Assembly: GCA_944321515.1 (NCBI GenBank)
Contig: CALULO010000002.1
Coordinates: 165,163-229,162, forward strand
Direction of reading: 5' to 3'
From: an uncultured Atopobiaceae bacterium
GTDB taxonomy: Bacteria; Actinomycetota; Coriobacteriia; Coriobacteriales; Atopobiaceae
DNA length: 64,000 bases
How positions within the stretch are numbered: position 1 is the first letter of the stretch; every line of letters starts with the position of its first letter. Shown here piece after piece: positions 34,185-43,381 of the stretch. Under the pieces are notes generated by a model. The model did not search any database, was not told the origin of the DNA, and worked only from the letters and a program-made list of their open reading frames with translations. The position numbers and the translations under genes are program-made.

Positions 34185-35537
34185 ATGCTGCTCGTAGCAA
34201 ACGGTCGCGTCATCGCGCGCGACGCAGACAACACTTACCTCGAGCACGGGGCCGTCGCCATTGACGGCGAGAAGATCGTGGAGGTGGGGCCCGAGGAGGC
34301 CCTGCGCGAGAAGTACCCCGACGCCGAGTACGTGGACGCCCGCGGCGGCGTGATCATGCCGGGTCTGGTGAACTGCCACACCCACATCTACTCCGGGCTG
34401 GCGCGCGGCCTGTCCATCAAGGGCTGCGACCCGCACAACTTCCTGGAGAACCTCGAACAGCAGTGGTGGAAGATCGACGACAACCTCACGCTCGACGGCA
34501 CCCGCGCGAGCGCCTACGCCACGGTGCTCGACTCCATCCGCGACGGCGTGACCACCATCTTCGACCACCACGCGAGCTTCTGCGAGATCCCCGGCAGCCT
34601 CTTTGCCATCAAGGACGTCTGCGAGGAGGTCGGCATCCGCTCGTGCCTGTGCTACGAGACCTCCGACCGCCGCGGCGACGAGAAGCGCGACCAGTCGATC
34701 GCCGAGAACGCCGAGTTCGCGCGCTGGGCGGCCGAGCAGCAGGCGGACGGCAACCACATGGTGGCCGCGATGTTCGGCGGGCACGCCACCTTCACGCTCT
34801 CTGACGAGACCATGGACAAGATGGCCGAGGCCAACGACGGCCTCACGGGCTTCCACATCCACGTCTGCGAGGGCATGAACGACGTCTGGGACTCCCGCAC
34901 CAAGCGCGGCGGCATCCCGCCGGTGGAGCGCCTCCTGCAGCACGGCCTGCTGGGGCCCAAGACCATGCTCGGCCACTGCATCCACATCACGCCCGCCGAG
35001 ATGGACATCATCAAGGAGACCGGCACCCACGTGGTCAACAACCCCGAGTCCAACATGGGCAACGCCGTGGGCTGCGCGCCGGTGCTCGAGCTCTTCCGCC
35101 GCGGCATTCCGTGCCACCTGGGTACGGACGCCTACACCCACGACATGCTGGAGAGCCTCAAGGTCTTCCTCATCATCCAGCGCCACAACGCGGCCATGCC
35201 CAACGTGGGCTGGGTCGAGGACATGACGATGCTCTTCAAGAACAACCCCGCGATGGCGAGCGCGTACTTCGGCGAGAAGGTCGGCGCGCTCGAGCCGGGC
35301 GCGGTGGCCGACGTCATCGTGATGGACTACCCGGCCTTCACGCCCTTCTCGGGGGAGAACATCGACGGGCACATGCTCTTCGGGATGATGGGCAAGAACT
35401 GCTGCACCACGATCATCAACGGGCGCGTGGTCTACAAGGACCGCGAGTTCGTGGGCATTGACGAGGAGCGCATCAACGCGTGGACCCTCGAGCAGGCCAA
35501 GCAGCTCTGGGGGGAGCTCAACGGCCGCGCCTACTAG
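34185..35537 (+). CDS. ssnA: SsnA-type aminohydrolase
   Basis: 450 residues, amidohydrolase superfamily. Metal ligands: His65 and His67 in NCHTHIYSG, a His in GFHIHVCEG, another in MLGHCIHIT, and the Asp in HLGTDAYTHD. The closest known relatives are SsnA and guanine/chlorohydrolase-type deaminases. SsnA is part of the gene set shown in gut anaerobes to be needed for purine and uric-acid breakdown, where it would deaminate or open a purine-derived ring. No signal peptide. An ACAGGAG site precedes the ATG. A repeat block separates it from ygfK, but orientation and spacing suggest one transcript. Confidence 0.9.
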   Translation: MLLVANGRVIARDADNTYLEHGAVAIDGEKIVEVGPEEALREKYPDAEYVDARGGVIMPGLVNCHTHIYSGLARGLSIKGCDPHNFLENLEQQWWKIDDNLTLDGTRASAYATVLDSIRDGVTTIFDHHASFCEIPGSLFAIKDVCEEVGIRSCLCYETSDRRGDEKRDQSIAENAEFARWAAEQQADGNHMVAAMFGGHATFTLSDETMDKMAEANDGLTGFHIHVCEGMNDVWDSRTKRGGIPPVERLLQHGLLGPKTMLGHCIHITPAEMDIIKETGTHVVNNPESNMGNAVGCAPVLELFRRGIPCHLGTDAYTHDMLESLKVFLIIQRHNAAMPNVGWVEDMTMLFKNNPAMASAYFGEKVGALEPGAVADVIVMDYPAFTPFSGENIDGHMLFGMMGKNCCTTIINGRVVYKDREFVGIDEERINAWTLEQAKQLWGELNGRAY

Positions 35538-35552
35538 CACCGAACCGGGCCG

Positions 35553-35676
35553 CGTGACAAAGGGGACGGAGGTTTTTGTCACGCAGGGGGCCCGAGTGTC
35601 AGCGACGGTGGCGGCGTCCGCAAGCCCGCCGCCACGGAAGGAAATGTGACAAAAACCTCCGTCCCCTTTGTCACAC
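35553..35676. repeat. Dispersed repeat, family A, inverted pair inside the purine operon
   Basis: GTGACAAAGGGGACGGAGG unit closing GTCACG (about 35553-35583) and a reverse unit ending CCCCTTTGTCACAC (about 35646-35677), enclosing 60 bp. Here the outer bases are GTGAC/GTCAC instead of GTCCC/GGGAC. The last copy ends directly before the AGGAGAGGAG ribosome site of ygfK. Confidence 0.8.
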
Positions 35677-35692
35677 AGGAGAGGAGAACGAA

Positions 35693-38689
35693 ATGAGCGA
35701 CGTCATGAGGCCGATGCCGTTTGCGCAGGTCATGGACTGGGCCCTGACCGAGTACGAGACCCAGGGGTCCATCTTCGGGGTGCGCAAGGCCTACGTCCAC
35801 GAGGGCGGCGCCGAGCCGATCTTCGACGAGCGCATCGAGACGCCCTTTGGCCCGGCCGCCGGCCCCAACACGCAGCTCGCGCAGAACATCATCGCCTCCT
35901 ACGTGGCGGGCTCGCGCTTCTTCGAGCTCAAGACCGTCCAGATCATGGACGGCGAGGAGCTCTCCGCCTGCGTGAACAAGCCCTGCATCGTGGCCGAGGA
36001 CGAGTGCTACAACTGCGAGTGGTCCACCGAGCTCACGGTGCCGCAGGCCTTCGCCGAGTACGTGAAGGCGTGGTGGGCGTGCAAGCTCATCGCCCGTGAG
36101 TACGGCCTGGGCGACCCCGACGGCTTCGTCTTCAACATGTCCGTGGGCTACAGCCTCGAGGGCATCAAGTCGCCCAAGGTGGATGCCTACATCGAGGGCA
36201 TGAAGGACGCCTCCGGCTCAGAGGTCTGGGCCGAGTGCAAGTCCTGGGCGCTCGCCAACCTCGACCGCTTCCAGAACGTTGACGCGGCCTTCGTGGAGTC
36301 CGTCTCGCCGCGTGTGTCCAACTCCGTGACCGAGTCCACCCTCCACGGCTGCCCGCCGGACGAGATCGAGCGCATCGCCACCTACCTCATCACCGAGAAG
36401 GGCGTCAACACCTACATCAAGTGCAACCCGACGCTTCTTGGCTACGACTTCGCTCGCGGCCGCCTCGACGAGCTGGGCTTCGGCTACATCGCCTTTGACG
36501 ACAAGCACTTCCGCGAGGACCTCCAGTGGGCCGACGCGGTGCCGATGTTCGAGCGCCTGACCAAGCTCTGTGCCGAGAAGAACCTCGCGTTCGGCGTCAA
36601 GCTCACCAACACGTTCCCGGTGGACGTGACCCGCGGCGAGCTGCCGAGCGAGGAGATGTACATGTCCGGCCGCTCGCTCTTCCCGCTGACCATCGAGCTG
36701 GCGCGCCGCATCTCCCGCCAGTTTGACGGCAGCCTCCGCATCTCCTACTCCGGCGGCGCGGACGCCCGCAACATCCGCGAGCTCTACGCGGCGGGCATCT
36801 GGCCCATCACGATGGCGACCAACGTCCTCAAGCCCGGCGGCTACGAGCGCTTCCACCAGATCGCGGGCCTTCTCGCCGGTGCCGAGCGCCTGGACCACGT
36901 GGACGTGGACGCCGTGACCGAGCTCGCGGCGCGCACGGCCTCCGGCGCCGAGTACCGCAAGCCCATCAAGCCGGCCAAGCCGCACAAGATCGACGCCGAG
37001 CTGCCGCTCATGAGCTGCTTCACGGCCCCCTGCCGCTCCGGCTGCCCTATCAGCCAGGACATCCCGGCCTACCTCTCCCGCGTCGACGAGGGCAAGTTCG
37101 CCGAGGCCCTGCGCATCATCGTGGAGCGCAACGCCCTGCCGCACATCACCGGCAACCTCTGCCCGCACCCCTGCGGCGCCAAGTGCGAGCGCAGCTTCTA
37201 CGAGCCCGAGGGCGCGCGCATCCGCGGCCACAAGCTCACGGCCGCCCACGAGGGCTTCGACGAGGTCATCGGCGCCCTGCGCGCCGCCGGCCCCGAGCGC
37301 CTCGCCTCCGCGGCCGACAAGAACGTGGCCGTCATCGGCGGTGGCCCGGCCGGCCTGGCCACCGCGTTCTTCCTCACGCGCGCCGGCGCCAAGGTCACCG
37401 TCATCGAGCGCACGGACGCGCTCGGCGGCATCGCGCGCCACGTGATCCCGGAGTTCCGCATCCCGTCCGCCGACATCGACAAGGACGTGGCGCTCTGCCT
37501 GGCCTTCGGCGCGCAGGTCCAGATGGGCCGCGAGGTCACGAGCGTCTCCGAGCTCTTTGACGAGGGCTTCACGGACGTGGTGGTTGCCACGGGCGCCTGG
37601 GCGCCCGGCAGGGTCGGCCTCACCTCCGGCGAGGAGATCGACGTCCTGGAGTTCCTCGAGGCCGCCAAGTCCGGCGAGCCGATGGACCTGGGCACCGACG
37701 TGGTCATCGTGGGCGCCGGCAACACCGCCATGGACGCCGCCCGCGTGGCCAAGCGCGCCGCGGGCGTGGAGCACGTGAGGATCGTCTACCGCCGCACCGT
37801 TCACGAGATGCCCGCCGACGAGGAGGAGCTGCAGCTGGCGCTTGACGAGGGCGTGGAGCTGATGGAGCTCGTGGCGCCGCTCGGCGTGGTCGACGGCGTG
37901 CTCAGCTGCGAGCGCATGCGCCTCGGCGAGCCCGACGAGTCCGGCCGCCGCCGTCCCGAGGGGACCGGCGAGACCGTCGAGGTCCCGGCCACTGCCGTCA
38001 TCTGCGCGGTGGGCGAGAAGATCGAGGCCGGGCTCTACGAGGGCGCCGGCGTGGAGTGCGACCGCCGCGGCCGCCCGTCTGGCACCGCCACGGGCGTGGC
38101 CCACGTCTGGGCCGCCGGCGACTGCCGCCGCGGGCCGGCCACCTTCGTGGAGGCCATCGCCGACGCGCAGGCCGTCGCGCGCGATCTCGCGGGCGTCGAC
38201 TTCAACGCCTACGCCGAGAAGAACGTCCGCGCCGACAAGCTCGACGCCATCATGGGCCGCAAGGGAGAGCTGTGCCTGGACGTGGCCGGCTGCACCACGA
38301 GCCGCTGCCTGGGGTGCGCCACGGTCTGCGAGGTGTGCTGCGACGTCTGCCCCAACCGCGCCAACGTGGCCATCAAGGTGCCGGGCCTGGCGCAGCAGCA
38401 GGTGGTTCACGTGGACGGCATGTGCAACGAGTGCGGCAACTGCGCCGTGTTCTGCCCGTGGAGCGGCCGCCCCTACAAGGACAAGCTCACGCTCTTCTGG
38501 AGCGAGCAGGACATGGACGCGAGCGAGAACCGCGGCTGGCTGCCGCTCGCTGACGGGCGCGTCCGCGTGCGCCTTGCCTCCGGCGAGGGCGTCTACGACG
38601 TCGACGACGCCGCGTGCGGCCTGCCCGAGGACGTGCGCCTCACCATCCGCGCCGTCCGCGACGACTACGCCTACCTGCTCGCCAAGTAA
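35693..38689 (+). CDS. ygfK: YgfK: FAD/NAD and Fe-S oxidoreductase (putative selenate reductase-type subunit)
   Basis: 998 residues from ATG 35693. Residues about 1-430 are a dihydroorotate dehydrogenase-like barrel (SVGYSLEGIKSPKVDAYIEG, STLHGCPPDEIERIATYL). Residues 440-530 form a GltD-type Fe-S region (CFTAPCRSGCPISQDIPAYL, CPHPCGAKCERSF). Residues about 540-820 hold FAD and NAD(P) loops (NVAVIGGGPAGLATAF, VVIVGAGNTAMDAARVA). The last about 130 residues carry cysteine clusters (CTTSRCLGCATVCEVCCDVC, CNECGNCAVFC). It resembles glutamate synthase small subunit/NfnB electron bifurcators and PreT. In the purine cluster it should move electrons between NAD(P)H, ferredoxin and the hydroxylase or reduce a purine ring. 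Essential in reported urate-degrading clusters. Confidence 0.92.
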   Translation: MSDVMRPMPFAQVMDWALTEYETQGSIFGVRKAYVHEGGAEPIFDERIETPFGPAAGPNTQLAQNIIASYVAGSRFFELKTVQIMDGEELSACVNKPCIVAEDECYNCEWSTELTVPQAFAEYVKAWWACKLIAREYGLGDPDGFVFNMSVGYSLEGIKSPKVDAYIEGMKDASGSEVWAECKSWALANLDRFQNVDAAFVESVSPRVSNSVTESTLHGCPPDEIERIATYLITEKGVNTYIKCNPTLLGYDFARGRLDELGFGYIAFDDKHFREDLQWADAVPMFERLTKLCAEKNLAFGVKLTNTFPVDVTRGELPSEEMYMSGRSLFPLTIELARRISRQFDGSLRISYSGGADARNIRELYAAGIWPITMATNVLKPGGYERFHQIAGLLAGAERLDHVDVDAVTELAARTASGAEYRKPIKPAKPHKIDAELPLMSCFTAPCRSGCPISQDIPAYLSRVDEGKFAEALRIIVERNALPHITGNLCPHPCGAKCERSFYEPEGARIRGHKLTAAHEGFDEVIGALRAAGPERLASAADKNVAVIGGGPAGLATAFFLTRAGAKVTVIERTDALGGIARHVIPEFRIPSADIDKDVALCLAFGAQVQMGREVTSVSELFDEGFTDVVVATGAWAPGRVGLTSGEEIDVLEFLEAAKSGEPMDLGTDVVIVGAGNTAMDAARVAKRAAGVEHVRIVYRRTVHEMPADEEELQLALDEGVELMELVAPLGVVDGVLSCERMRLGEPDESGRRRPEGTGETVEVPATAVICAVGEKIEAGLYEGAGVECDRRGRPSGTATGVAHVWAAGDCRRGPATFVEAIADAQAVARDLAGVDFNAYAEKNVRADKLDAIMGRKGELCLDVAGCTTSRCLGCATVCEVCCDVCPNRANVAIKVPGLAQQQVVHVDGMCNECGNCAVFCPWSGRPYKDKLTLFWSEQDMDASENRGWLPLADGRVRVRLASGEGVYDVDDAACGLPEDVRLTIRAVRDDYAYLLAK

Positions 38690-38705
38690 GCGCCCCCTTG
38701 CGTCC

Positions 38706-38727
38706 GGCCCGCCGCTCGCGGCGGGCC
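38706..38727 (+). other. Hairpin between ygfK and ferredoxin genes
   Basis: Perfect 9-bp arms GGCCCGCCG / CGGCGGGCC with a CTCG loop and no T run; likely an intra-operon attenuator or processing site. Confidence 0.5.
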
Positions 38728-38768
38728 GGCCCGTTTCCCACTGACCCCACGCACGATGAGGAGCGAAC

Positions 38769-39290
38769 ATGGAAGACTCCCGCTCAAGTGCAAGGAAGCC
38801 CGCGGCAAAGAGGCCGCGCCGCCCGCGCCCCGTGGCGTTTGTGCGCTGCGGGGGAGGGAGCCCCCTCTCCGAGGGCGGACCCTGCTGCGACCAGGGCTGC
38901 GTCGGCTGCGGCGCATGCGTCGAGGCGTGCAGGTTCGGCGCCGTTTCTATCAACGAGCGCGGCGTCGCCTTCGTGGACCGCGACGCCTGCAAGGGCTGCG
39001 GCCTCTGCGCGCGCAGCTGCCCCCAGGGCGTCATAGAGATGGTCGACCCGTCCCAGCCCATCTCGGTGCGCTGCGTCAACGCCGACCCCGGCCCCGCCGC
39101 CCGCAAGCTCTGCTCCACGAGCTGCATCGCCTGCGGCATGTGCGAGCGCGTCTGCCCGGCGGGGGCCGTCACCGTCACTGACAACTGCGCGCACATCGAC
39201 CACTCGCTCTGCCTGGCGTGCGGCATGTGCGCCACCAAGTGCCCCCGCGGCGCCATCGCGGACGCGTTCGGCCTCTTTGCGGGCAGGTAG
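38769..39290 (+). CDS. Four-cluster polyferredoxin of the purine operon
   Basis: 173 residues. After a basic N-terminus four ferredoxin motifs follow: CVGCGACVEACRFGA, CKGCGLCARSCPQG, CIACGMCERVCPAGA and CLACGMCATKCPRGA, with additional cysteines at GGPCCDQGC. This is like RnfB-type or hydrogenase polyferredoxins. It lies between ygfK and the hydroxylase gene, 10 bp before the latter, so it is the expected electron carrier linking the FAD-less hydroxylase with YgfK. The MEDSRSSARK start is supported by GAGGAG-like bases upstream. Confidence 0.9.
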   Translation: MEDSRSSARKPAAKRPRRPRPVAFVRCGGGSPLSEGGPCCDQGCVGCGACVEACRFGAVSINERGVAFVDRDACKGCGLCARSCPQGVIEMVDPSQPISVRCVNADPGPAARKLCSTSCIACGMCERVCPAGAVTVTDNCAHIDHSLCLACGMCATKCPRGAIADAFGLFAGR

Positions 39291-39299
39291 GAGGAAAAG

Positions 39300-42068
39300 A
39301 TGGCTGCAAACGACGAGTTTCGCTTTACCGTCAACGGCGTCGAGCGCGTCGTGACGGAGGACAAGCCGCTCCTCCGCTACCTCCGCGACGACCTTCACAT
39401 CCACTCCGCCAAGGACGGCTGCTCCGAGGGCGCCTGCGGGACCTGCACCATCATGGTCGATGGCCGCGCCGTGCGCGCCTGCGTGCTCACGACCCGCCTT
39501 GCCGCCGGCCGCGACATCGTCACCGTGGAGGGGCTCACCCACGAGGAGCAGGAGGCCTTCGTCTACGCCTTCGGCGCCGTGGGCGCGGTCCAGTGCGGCT
39601 TCTGCATCCCCGGCATGGTCATGAGCGGCGCCACGCTGCTCCGGCACAACCCCGACCCCACCGAGGACGACGTCAAGCAGGCCATCAAGGGCAACGTCTG
39701 CCGCTGCACGGGATACAAGAAGATCCTCGAGGGCATCATGCTCGCCGCCGCCATCCTGCGCGGCGAGAAGAGCATCGACGAGGGCCTCGAGCGTGGCGAC
39801 GCCTACGGCGTGGGCGAGCGCGCCTTCCGCGTGGACGTGCGCCCCAAGGTCCTCGGCTTCGGCAAGTACCCCGACGACCTCGACGAGACGGACTACCCGG
39901 GCCTCACGTACGGCTCTGCGGTGCGCTCCAAGTACCCGCGCGCCCGCGTGCTCAAGATCGACACCTCCAAGGCGGAGGCCGTGCCGGGCGTGGTGGGGGT
40001 CCTCACCGCCAAGGACGTGCCTGTCAACCAGGTGGGCCACCTCATCCAGGACTGGGACGTCATGATCGCGGAGGGCGACGTCACCCGCTGCGTGGGCGAC
40101 GCGATAGCCCTCGTCGTTGCGGAGAGCGAGGAGGCCCTCGCAAAGGCCAAGAGGCTCGTGAAGGTCGACTACGAGGAGCTCGAGCCCGTCCGCAGCATCG
40201 AGGAGGCCCGCGCGGAGGGCGCCCCGATCCTGCACAAGAGCTTCAACGCCTTCGGCAACACCGTGGTCCTGGAGAACAACATCTGCCAGCAGCGCCACGT
40301 GACCCGCGGCGACGCCGCCACGGCGCTCGCCAACTCCGCCTACATGGTCACGGAGACCTTCGAGACCCCGTTCACCGAGCACGCCTTCCTGGAGCCCGAG
40401 TGCGCCGTGGCGCACCCCTACAAGGACGGCGTGTGGGTGCAGTCCACCGACCAGGGCGCCTACGACTCGCGCCACGAGATCGCCCACATGTTCGGCTGGG
40501 ACGACCAGCAGGACCGCGTGGTCGTGGAGACCATGCTCGTGGGCGGCGGCTTTGGCGGCAAGGAGGACGTCTCCGTCCAGCACCTGGCCGCGCTCGCCGC
40601 GTACCGCTTCCAGCGCCCGGTCAAGGTGAAGCTCACGCGGCAGGAGTCCATCAACTTCCACCCGAAGCGCCACCCCATGATCGGCACGTTCACGCTCGGC
40701 TGCGACGAGGACGGCATCTTCACCGGCCTCGACTGCGAGATCAACTTCGACACGGGCGCCTACGCGAGCCTCTGCGGCCCGGTCCTCGAGCGCGCCTGCA
40801 CGCACTCCGTGGGCCCCTACCGCTACCAGAACACCGACATCCGCGGCTACGGCTGGTACACCAACAACCCGCCCGCGGGCGCCTTCCGCGGCTTCGGCGT
40901 GTGCCAGAGCGAGTTCGCCCTCGAGAGCCTCATCGACCTTCTCGCCGAGAAGGTGGGCATCTCGCCGTGGGAGATCCGCTTCAGGAACGCCATCGAGCCC
41001 GGCGAGGTGCTGCCCAACGGCCAGATCGCCGACTGCTCCACGGCCCTCAAGGAGACCCTGCTGGCCGTCAAGGACGTCTACGAGGCCCACCCCGGCCACG
41101 CCGGCATCGCCTGTGCCATGAAGAACGCGGGCGTGGGCGTGGGCCTGCCCGACGCGGGCCGCTGCAAGATTCGCGTGGAGAACGGCGTGGCCGTGGCCTA
41201 CGCGGCCACCTCGGACATCGGCCAGGGCTGCAACACCGTCTTCCTGCAGGACATCGTCGAGGCCACCGGCCTCCCGCGCGCCCAGGTTGCCAACGGGGAG
41301 TGCTCCACCGAGGCCGCGCCCGACTCCGGAACCACCTCGGGGTCCCGCCAGACCGTGGTCACCGGCGAGGCGGTGCGCGGGGCGTCCTTCCTGCTGCGCG
41401 ATGCCATGCTGCGCGTCGAGGCGGGGGAGCCCGCCCCCACCGAGCCCGTGCGGGCCAAGGGCGACGGCATCACCTCCGAGTTCCTCGACGGCACGCCGTA
41501 CGAGGGCTGGGGCTCCCACCTGCACGCGGGCGAGGGGCTGCACCCCAAGGACCCCGGCGCGGCCATACGCGCGCTCGAGGGCTGCGAGTTCTCCTACGAG
41601 TACCTCGAGAAGACCGACAAGCTGGGTGCCGACGTCCCCAACCCCAAGAGCCACATCTGCTACGGCTTTGCCACGCACGTGGTGATCCTGGACGACGACG
41701 GCCGCGTGAGCGAGGTCTACGCCGCGCACGACTCCGGCAAGGTGGTCAACCCCACCGCCATCCAGGGCCAGATCGAGGGCGGCGTGCTCATGGGCATGGG
41801 CTACGCGCTCACCGAGAGGTTCGACCTCAAGGACTGCGTGCCCACCGTCAAGTACGGCACGCTCGGCCTGTTCCGTGCGACTGACATCCCCGACATCCAC
41901 GCGATCTACGTCGAGAAGGACGAGCTGCTGCCCGTTGCCTACGGCGGCAAGGGCATCGGCGAGATCGCCACGATCCCCACGGCGCCGGCCGTCCAGAACG
42001 CCTACCACGCGCTCACGGGCAAGCTGCAGACCAAGCTGCCGCTTCAGAACACGTACTACTCCCGCTGA
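39300..42068 (+). CDS. xdhD: XdhD-type molybdenum hydroxylase (xanthine dehydrogenase family, fused 2Fe-2S and Mo domains, no FAD domain)
   Basis: 922 residues. Residues 1-160 hold two [2Fe-2S] clusters: Cys41, 46, 49, 61 (plant type) and Cys99, 102, 134, 136. Molybdopterin domains follow: GGGFGGKEDVSVQHLAAL, AFRGFGVCQSEFALESL, GSRQTVVTGEAV, and the catalytic Glu in GGKGIGEIATIPTAPA. The FAD domain of xanthine dehydrogenase is missing, so electrons must leave to another carrier, probably the adjacent polyferredoxin. With YqeB and YqeC encoded 15-20 kb away, it is likely a selenium-dependent hydroxylase acting on purines. Start supported by GGAGGA. A strong terminator ends the unit. Confidence 0.92.
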   Translation: MAANDEFRFTVNGVERVVTEDKPLLRYLRDDLHIHSAKDGCSEGACGTCTIMVDGRAVRACVLTTRLAAGRDIVTVEGLTHEEQEAFVYAFGAVGAVQCGFCIPGMVMSGATLLRHNPDPTEDDVKQAIKGNVCRCTGYKKILEGIMLAAAILRGEKSIDEGLERGDAYGVGERAFRVDVRPKVLGFGKYPDDLDETDYPGLTYGSAVRSKYPRARVLKIDTSKAEAVPGVVGVLTAKDVPVNQVGHLIQDWDVMIAEGDVTRCVGDAIALVVAESEEALAKAKRLVKVDYEELEPVRSIEEARAEGAPILHKSFNAFGNTVVLENNICQQRHVTRGDAATALANSAYMVTETFETPFTEHAFLEPECAVAHPYKDGVWVQSTDQGAYDSRHEIAHMFGWDDQQDRVVVETMLVGGGFGGKEDVSVQHLAALAAYRFQRPVKVKLTRQESINFHPKRHPMIGTFTLGCDEDGIFTGLDCEINFDTGAYASLCGPVLERACTHSVGPYRYQNTDIRGYGWYTNNPPAGAFRGFGVCQSEFALESLIDLLAEKVGISPWEIRFRNAIEPGEVLPNGQIADCSTALKETLLAVKDVYEAHPGHAGIACAMKNAGVGVGLPDAGRCKIRVENGVAVAYAATSDIGQGCNTVFLQDIVEATGLPRAQVANGECSTEAAPDSGTTSGSRQTVVTGEAVRGASFLLRDAMLRVEAGEPAPTEPVRAKGDGITSEFLDGTPYEGWGSHLHAGEGLHPKDPGAAIRALEGCEFSYEYLEKTDKLGADVPNPKSHICYGFATHVVILDDDGRVSEVYAAHDSGKVVNPTAIQGQIEGGVLMGMGYALTERFDLKDCVPTVKYGTLGLFRATDIPDIHAIYVEKDELLPVAYGGKGIGEIATIPTAPAVQNAYHALTGKLQTKLPLQNTYYSR

Positions 42069-42101
42069 TCGTCTCCAACCTGACGATCGACCCCCTCAGA
42101 A

Positions 42102-42144
42102 GGGACCCGCCGGTTCTGCCATGCCCGGCGGGTCCCGCTTTTTT
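42102..42144 (+). terminator. Rho-independent terminator of the first purine unit
   Basis: Perfect 12-bp arms GGGACCCGCCGG / CCGGCGGGTCCC with an 11-nt loop, then GCTTTTTT. Confidence 0.93.
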
Positions 42145-42212
42145 GTGGGTTGGTTTTGCGTGGGGCCGCTGGGGCTCACCCGCGCGGACTGTCCGTGGGC
42201 CGCGCGCCTGCG

Positions 42213-42773
42213 CTACATGAGCTCCTTGCCGGTCTTCCAGGCAAAGCCGACCTCGTCGCCCACCACGCGGTAGCTCATGTGCGAGGAGTCGTACACCAGC
42301 GGCTTGAACTTGCCAAAGTCGACCTTGCCGTCCTCGCCGAGGATCTTCTCGTCAACCAGCACGTTTACGATCCTGCCCACCACGCGGGCGCCGTGCTCGT
42401 CGCCGTCGATGCTCGTGACCTCGCACTCCATGGTGAGCGGGTACTCCTCGATCACGGGCGCGTCCACGTGCTCGGAGCGCGTGAAGGTCAGCCCGCTCTG
42501 CTCGGCCTTGTTGACCTTGGTGCCGGTGGCGATGCCAAAGTAGTCGGCGGAGACCACGTTGGCCAGGTCGGCCGGGGCCACGGTGAAGGCGCCCTTCTTG
42601 ACGATATTGGCCGTGGTCTTGTGGTCGCCGATGTTGAAGCAGATCTCGTGGCGCGTGCACTCGCCGGCCCACGCCGCGTTCATGGCGTTGGGGATGCCGT
42701 CCTCGTCGTAGCTCGCGATGATGAACACCGACTGCGGGAACAGCTCGCCCATGTCGCCCAGGCTCTTCTTCAT
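42213..42773 (-). CDS. Flavin reductase-like FMN-binding protein (flavoredoxin)
   Basis: 186 residues, a flavin-reductase-like split barrel: FPQSVFIIASYDEDGIPNAM, then GECTRHEICFNIGDHKTT and DYFGIATGTKVNKAEQSGL. It binds FMN and transfers electrons, as in flavoredoxin of anaerobes. It is divergent from an HxlR-type regulator, a standard arrangement in which the regulator senses redox or electrophile stress and controls the flavoprotein. Its insertion between the two halves of the purine island could be accidental. Confidence 0.88.
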   Translation of the reverse strand: MKKSLGDMGELFPQSVFIIASYDEDGIPNAMNAAWAGECTRHEICFNIGDHKTTANIVKKGAFTVAPADLANVVSADYFGIATGTKVNKAEQSGLTFTRSEHVDAPVIEEYPLTMECEVTSIDGDEHGARVVGRIVNVLVDEKILGEDGKVDFGKFKPLVYDSSHMSYRVVGDEVGFAWKTGKELM

Positions 42774-42811
42774 GTGGACTCCTCTCGTCGAAGACCGGCA
42801 GGCCCGTGCCT

Positions 42812-42854
42812 TACTTGCAGTATCGTCGTAGTCATACGTTGATACCAGTACTGG
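42812..42854. promoter_or_regulatory. HxlR-type operator region
   Basis: Dyad TACT-tgc-AGTA (42812-42822) and palindrome CCAGTACTGG (42845-42854) lie between divergent flavoredoxin and hxlR-like genes. TACT/AGTA half-sites are typical for HxlR/YodB regulators. Confidence 0.55.
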
Positions 42855-42886
42855 CTTTCACCACAGGTACTTACTTGGAGGCAAGC

Positions 42887-43231
42887 ATGGGAGAGAAGTG
42901 CCGTGACATCTCGCAGGCCCGCTTTGAGGACACGGGCTACAGCTATACGCTCTCCCTCATCCAGGGCAAGCACAAGATGGCCATCCTCTACTGCCTGATG
43001 GAGTACCAGCCGGTGCGCTTCAACGAGATGCGCCGCTACCTCGGCGGCATTGCCGACAAGACGCTCTCCACCAACCTCAAGGAGCTCGAGCGGGACGGCC
43101 TGGTGCACAGGTGCGAGTACCCGCAGGTCCCGCCCAGGGTCGAGTACTCCCTCACCGACCTTGGGGTCTCGCTCATGGACGTGCTCGACCAGCTCTGCGT
43201 CTGGGGCGAGGGGCACCGTCCGGGCAGGTAG
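42887..43231 (+). CDS. HxlR-family transcriptional regulator
   Basis: 114 residues from ATG 42887 with a TTGGAGG site; the longer in-frame start at 42806 would cover the operator. Winged HTH: YTLSLIQGKHKMAILYCLM, RFNEMRRYLGGIADKTLSTN, LKELERDGLVHR. One N-terminal cysteine (MGEKCRD) may be the redox sensor, as in YodB/HypR. It likely represses or activates the divergent flavoredoxin gene and itself. Confidence 0.9.
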   Translation: MGEKCRDISQARFEDTGYSYTLSLIQGKHKMAILYCLMEYQPVRFNEMRRYLGGIADKTLSTNLKELERDGLVHRCEYPQVPPRVEYSLTDLGVSLMDVLDQLCVWGEGHRPGR

Positions 43232-43337
43232 CCGCGCTTACCCCGTCACAGGCCCCAGGGGTCTGCCGATCTGCCACGCCGGGGGCAATTGGCCTAGGCA
43301 CACATGGTTCGCTTGTCTCAAGCCTCTATCTTTGGGG

Positions 43338-43371
43338 TATACAATGTAGGACTATGTAGGATATTGTGATA
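43338..43371 (+). promoter_or_regulatory. Promoter/operator of the antitoxin gene
   Basis: Imperfect inverted repeat TATACAAT / ATTGTGATA around two direct TATGTAGGA-like copies, 10 bp before the ribosome site. TACAAT is a possible -10 box. RelB-type antitoxins usually bind such sites to autoregulate. Confidence 0.45.
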
Positions 43372-43381
43372 AGGAGTTGAC

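Noticed and set aside
36218-42008. Open frames of more than 1000 codons on the minus strand
   Set aside because: They mirror ygfK, the ferredoxin and the hydroxylase gene. High-GC third positions keep antisense frames open; no motifs or ribosome sites.
39300-42068. Selenocysteine (in-frame UGA) in the hydroxylase
   Set aside because: The frame is open to a TGA at the expected family C-terminus after TKLPLQNTYYSR; selenium in this enzyme type is a cofactor ligand, not a residue.
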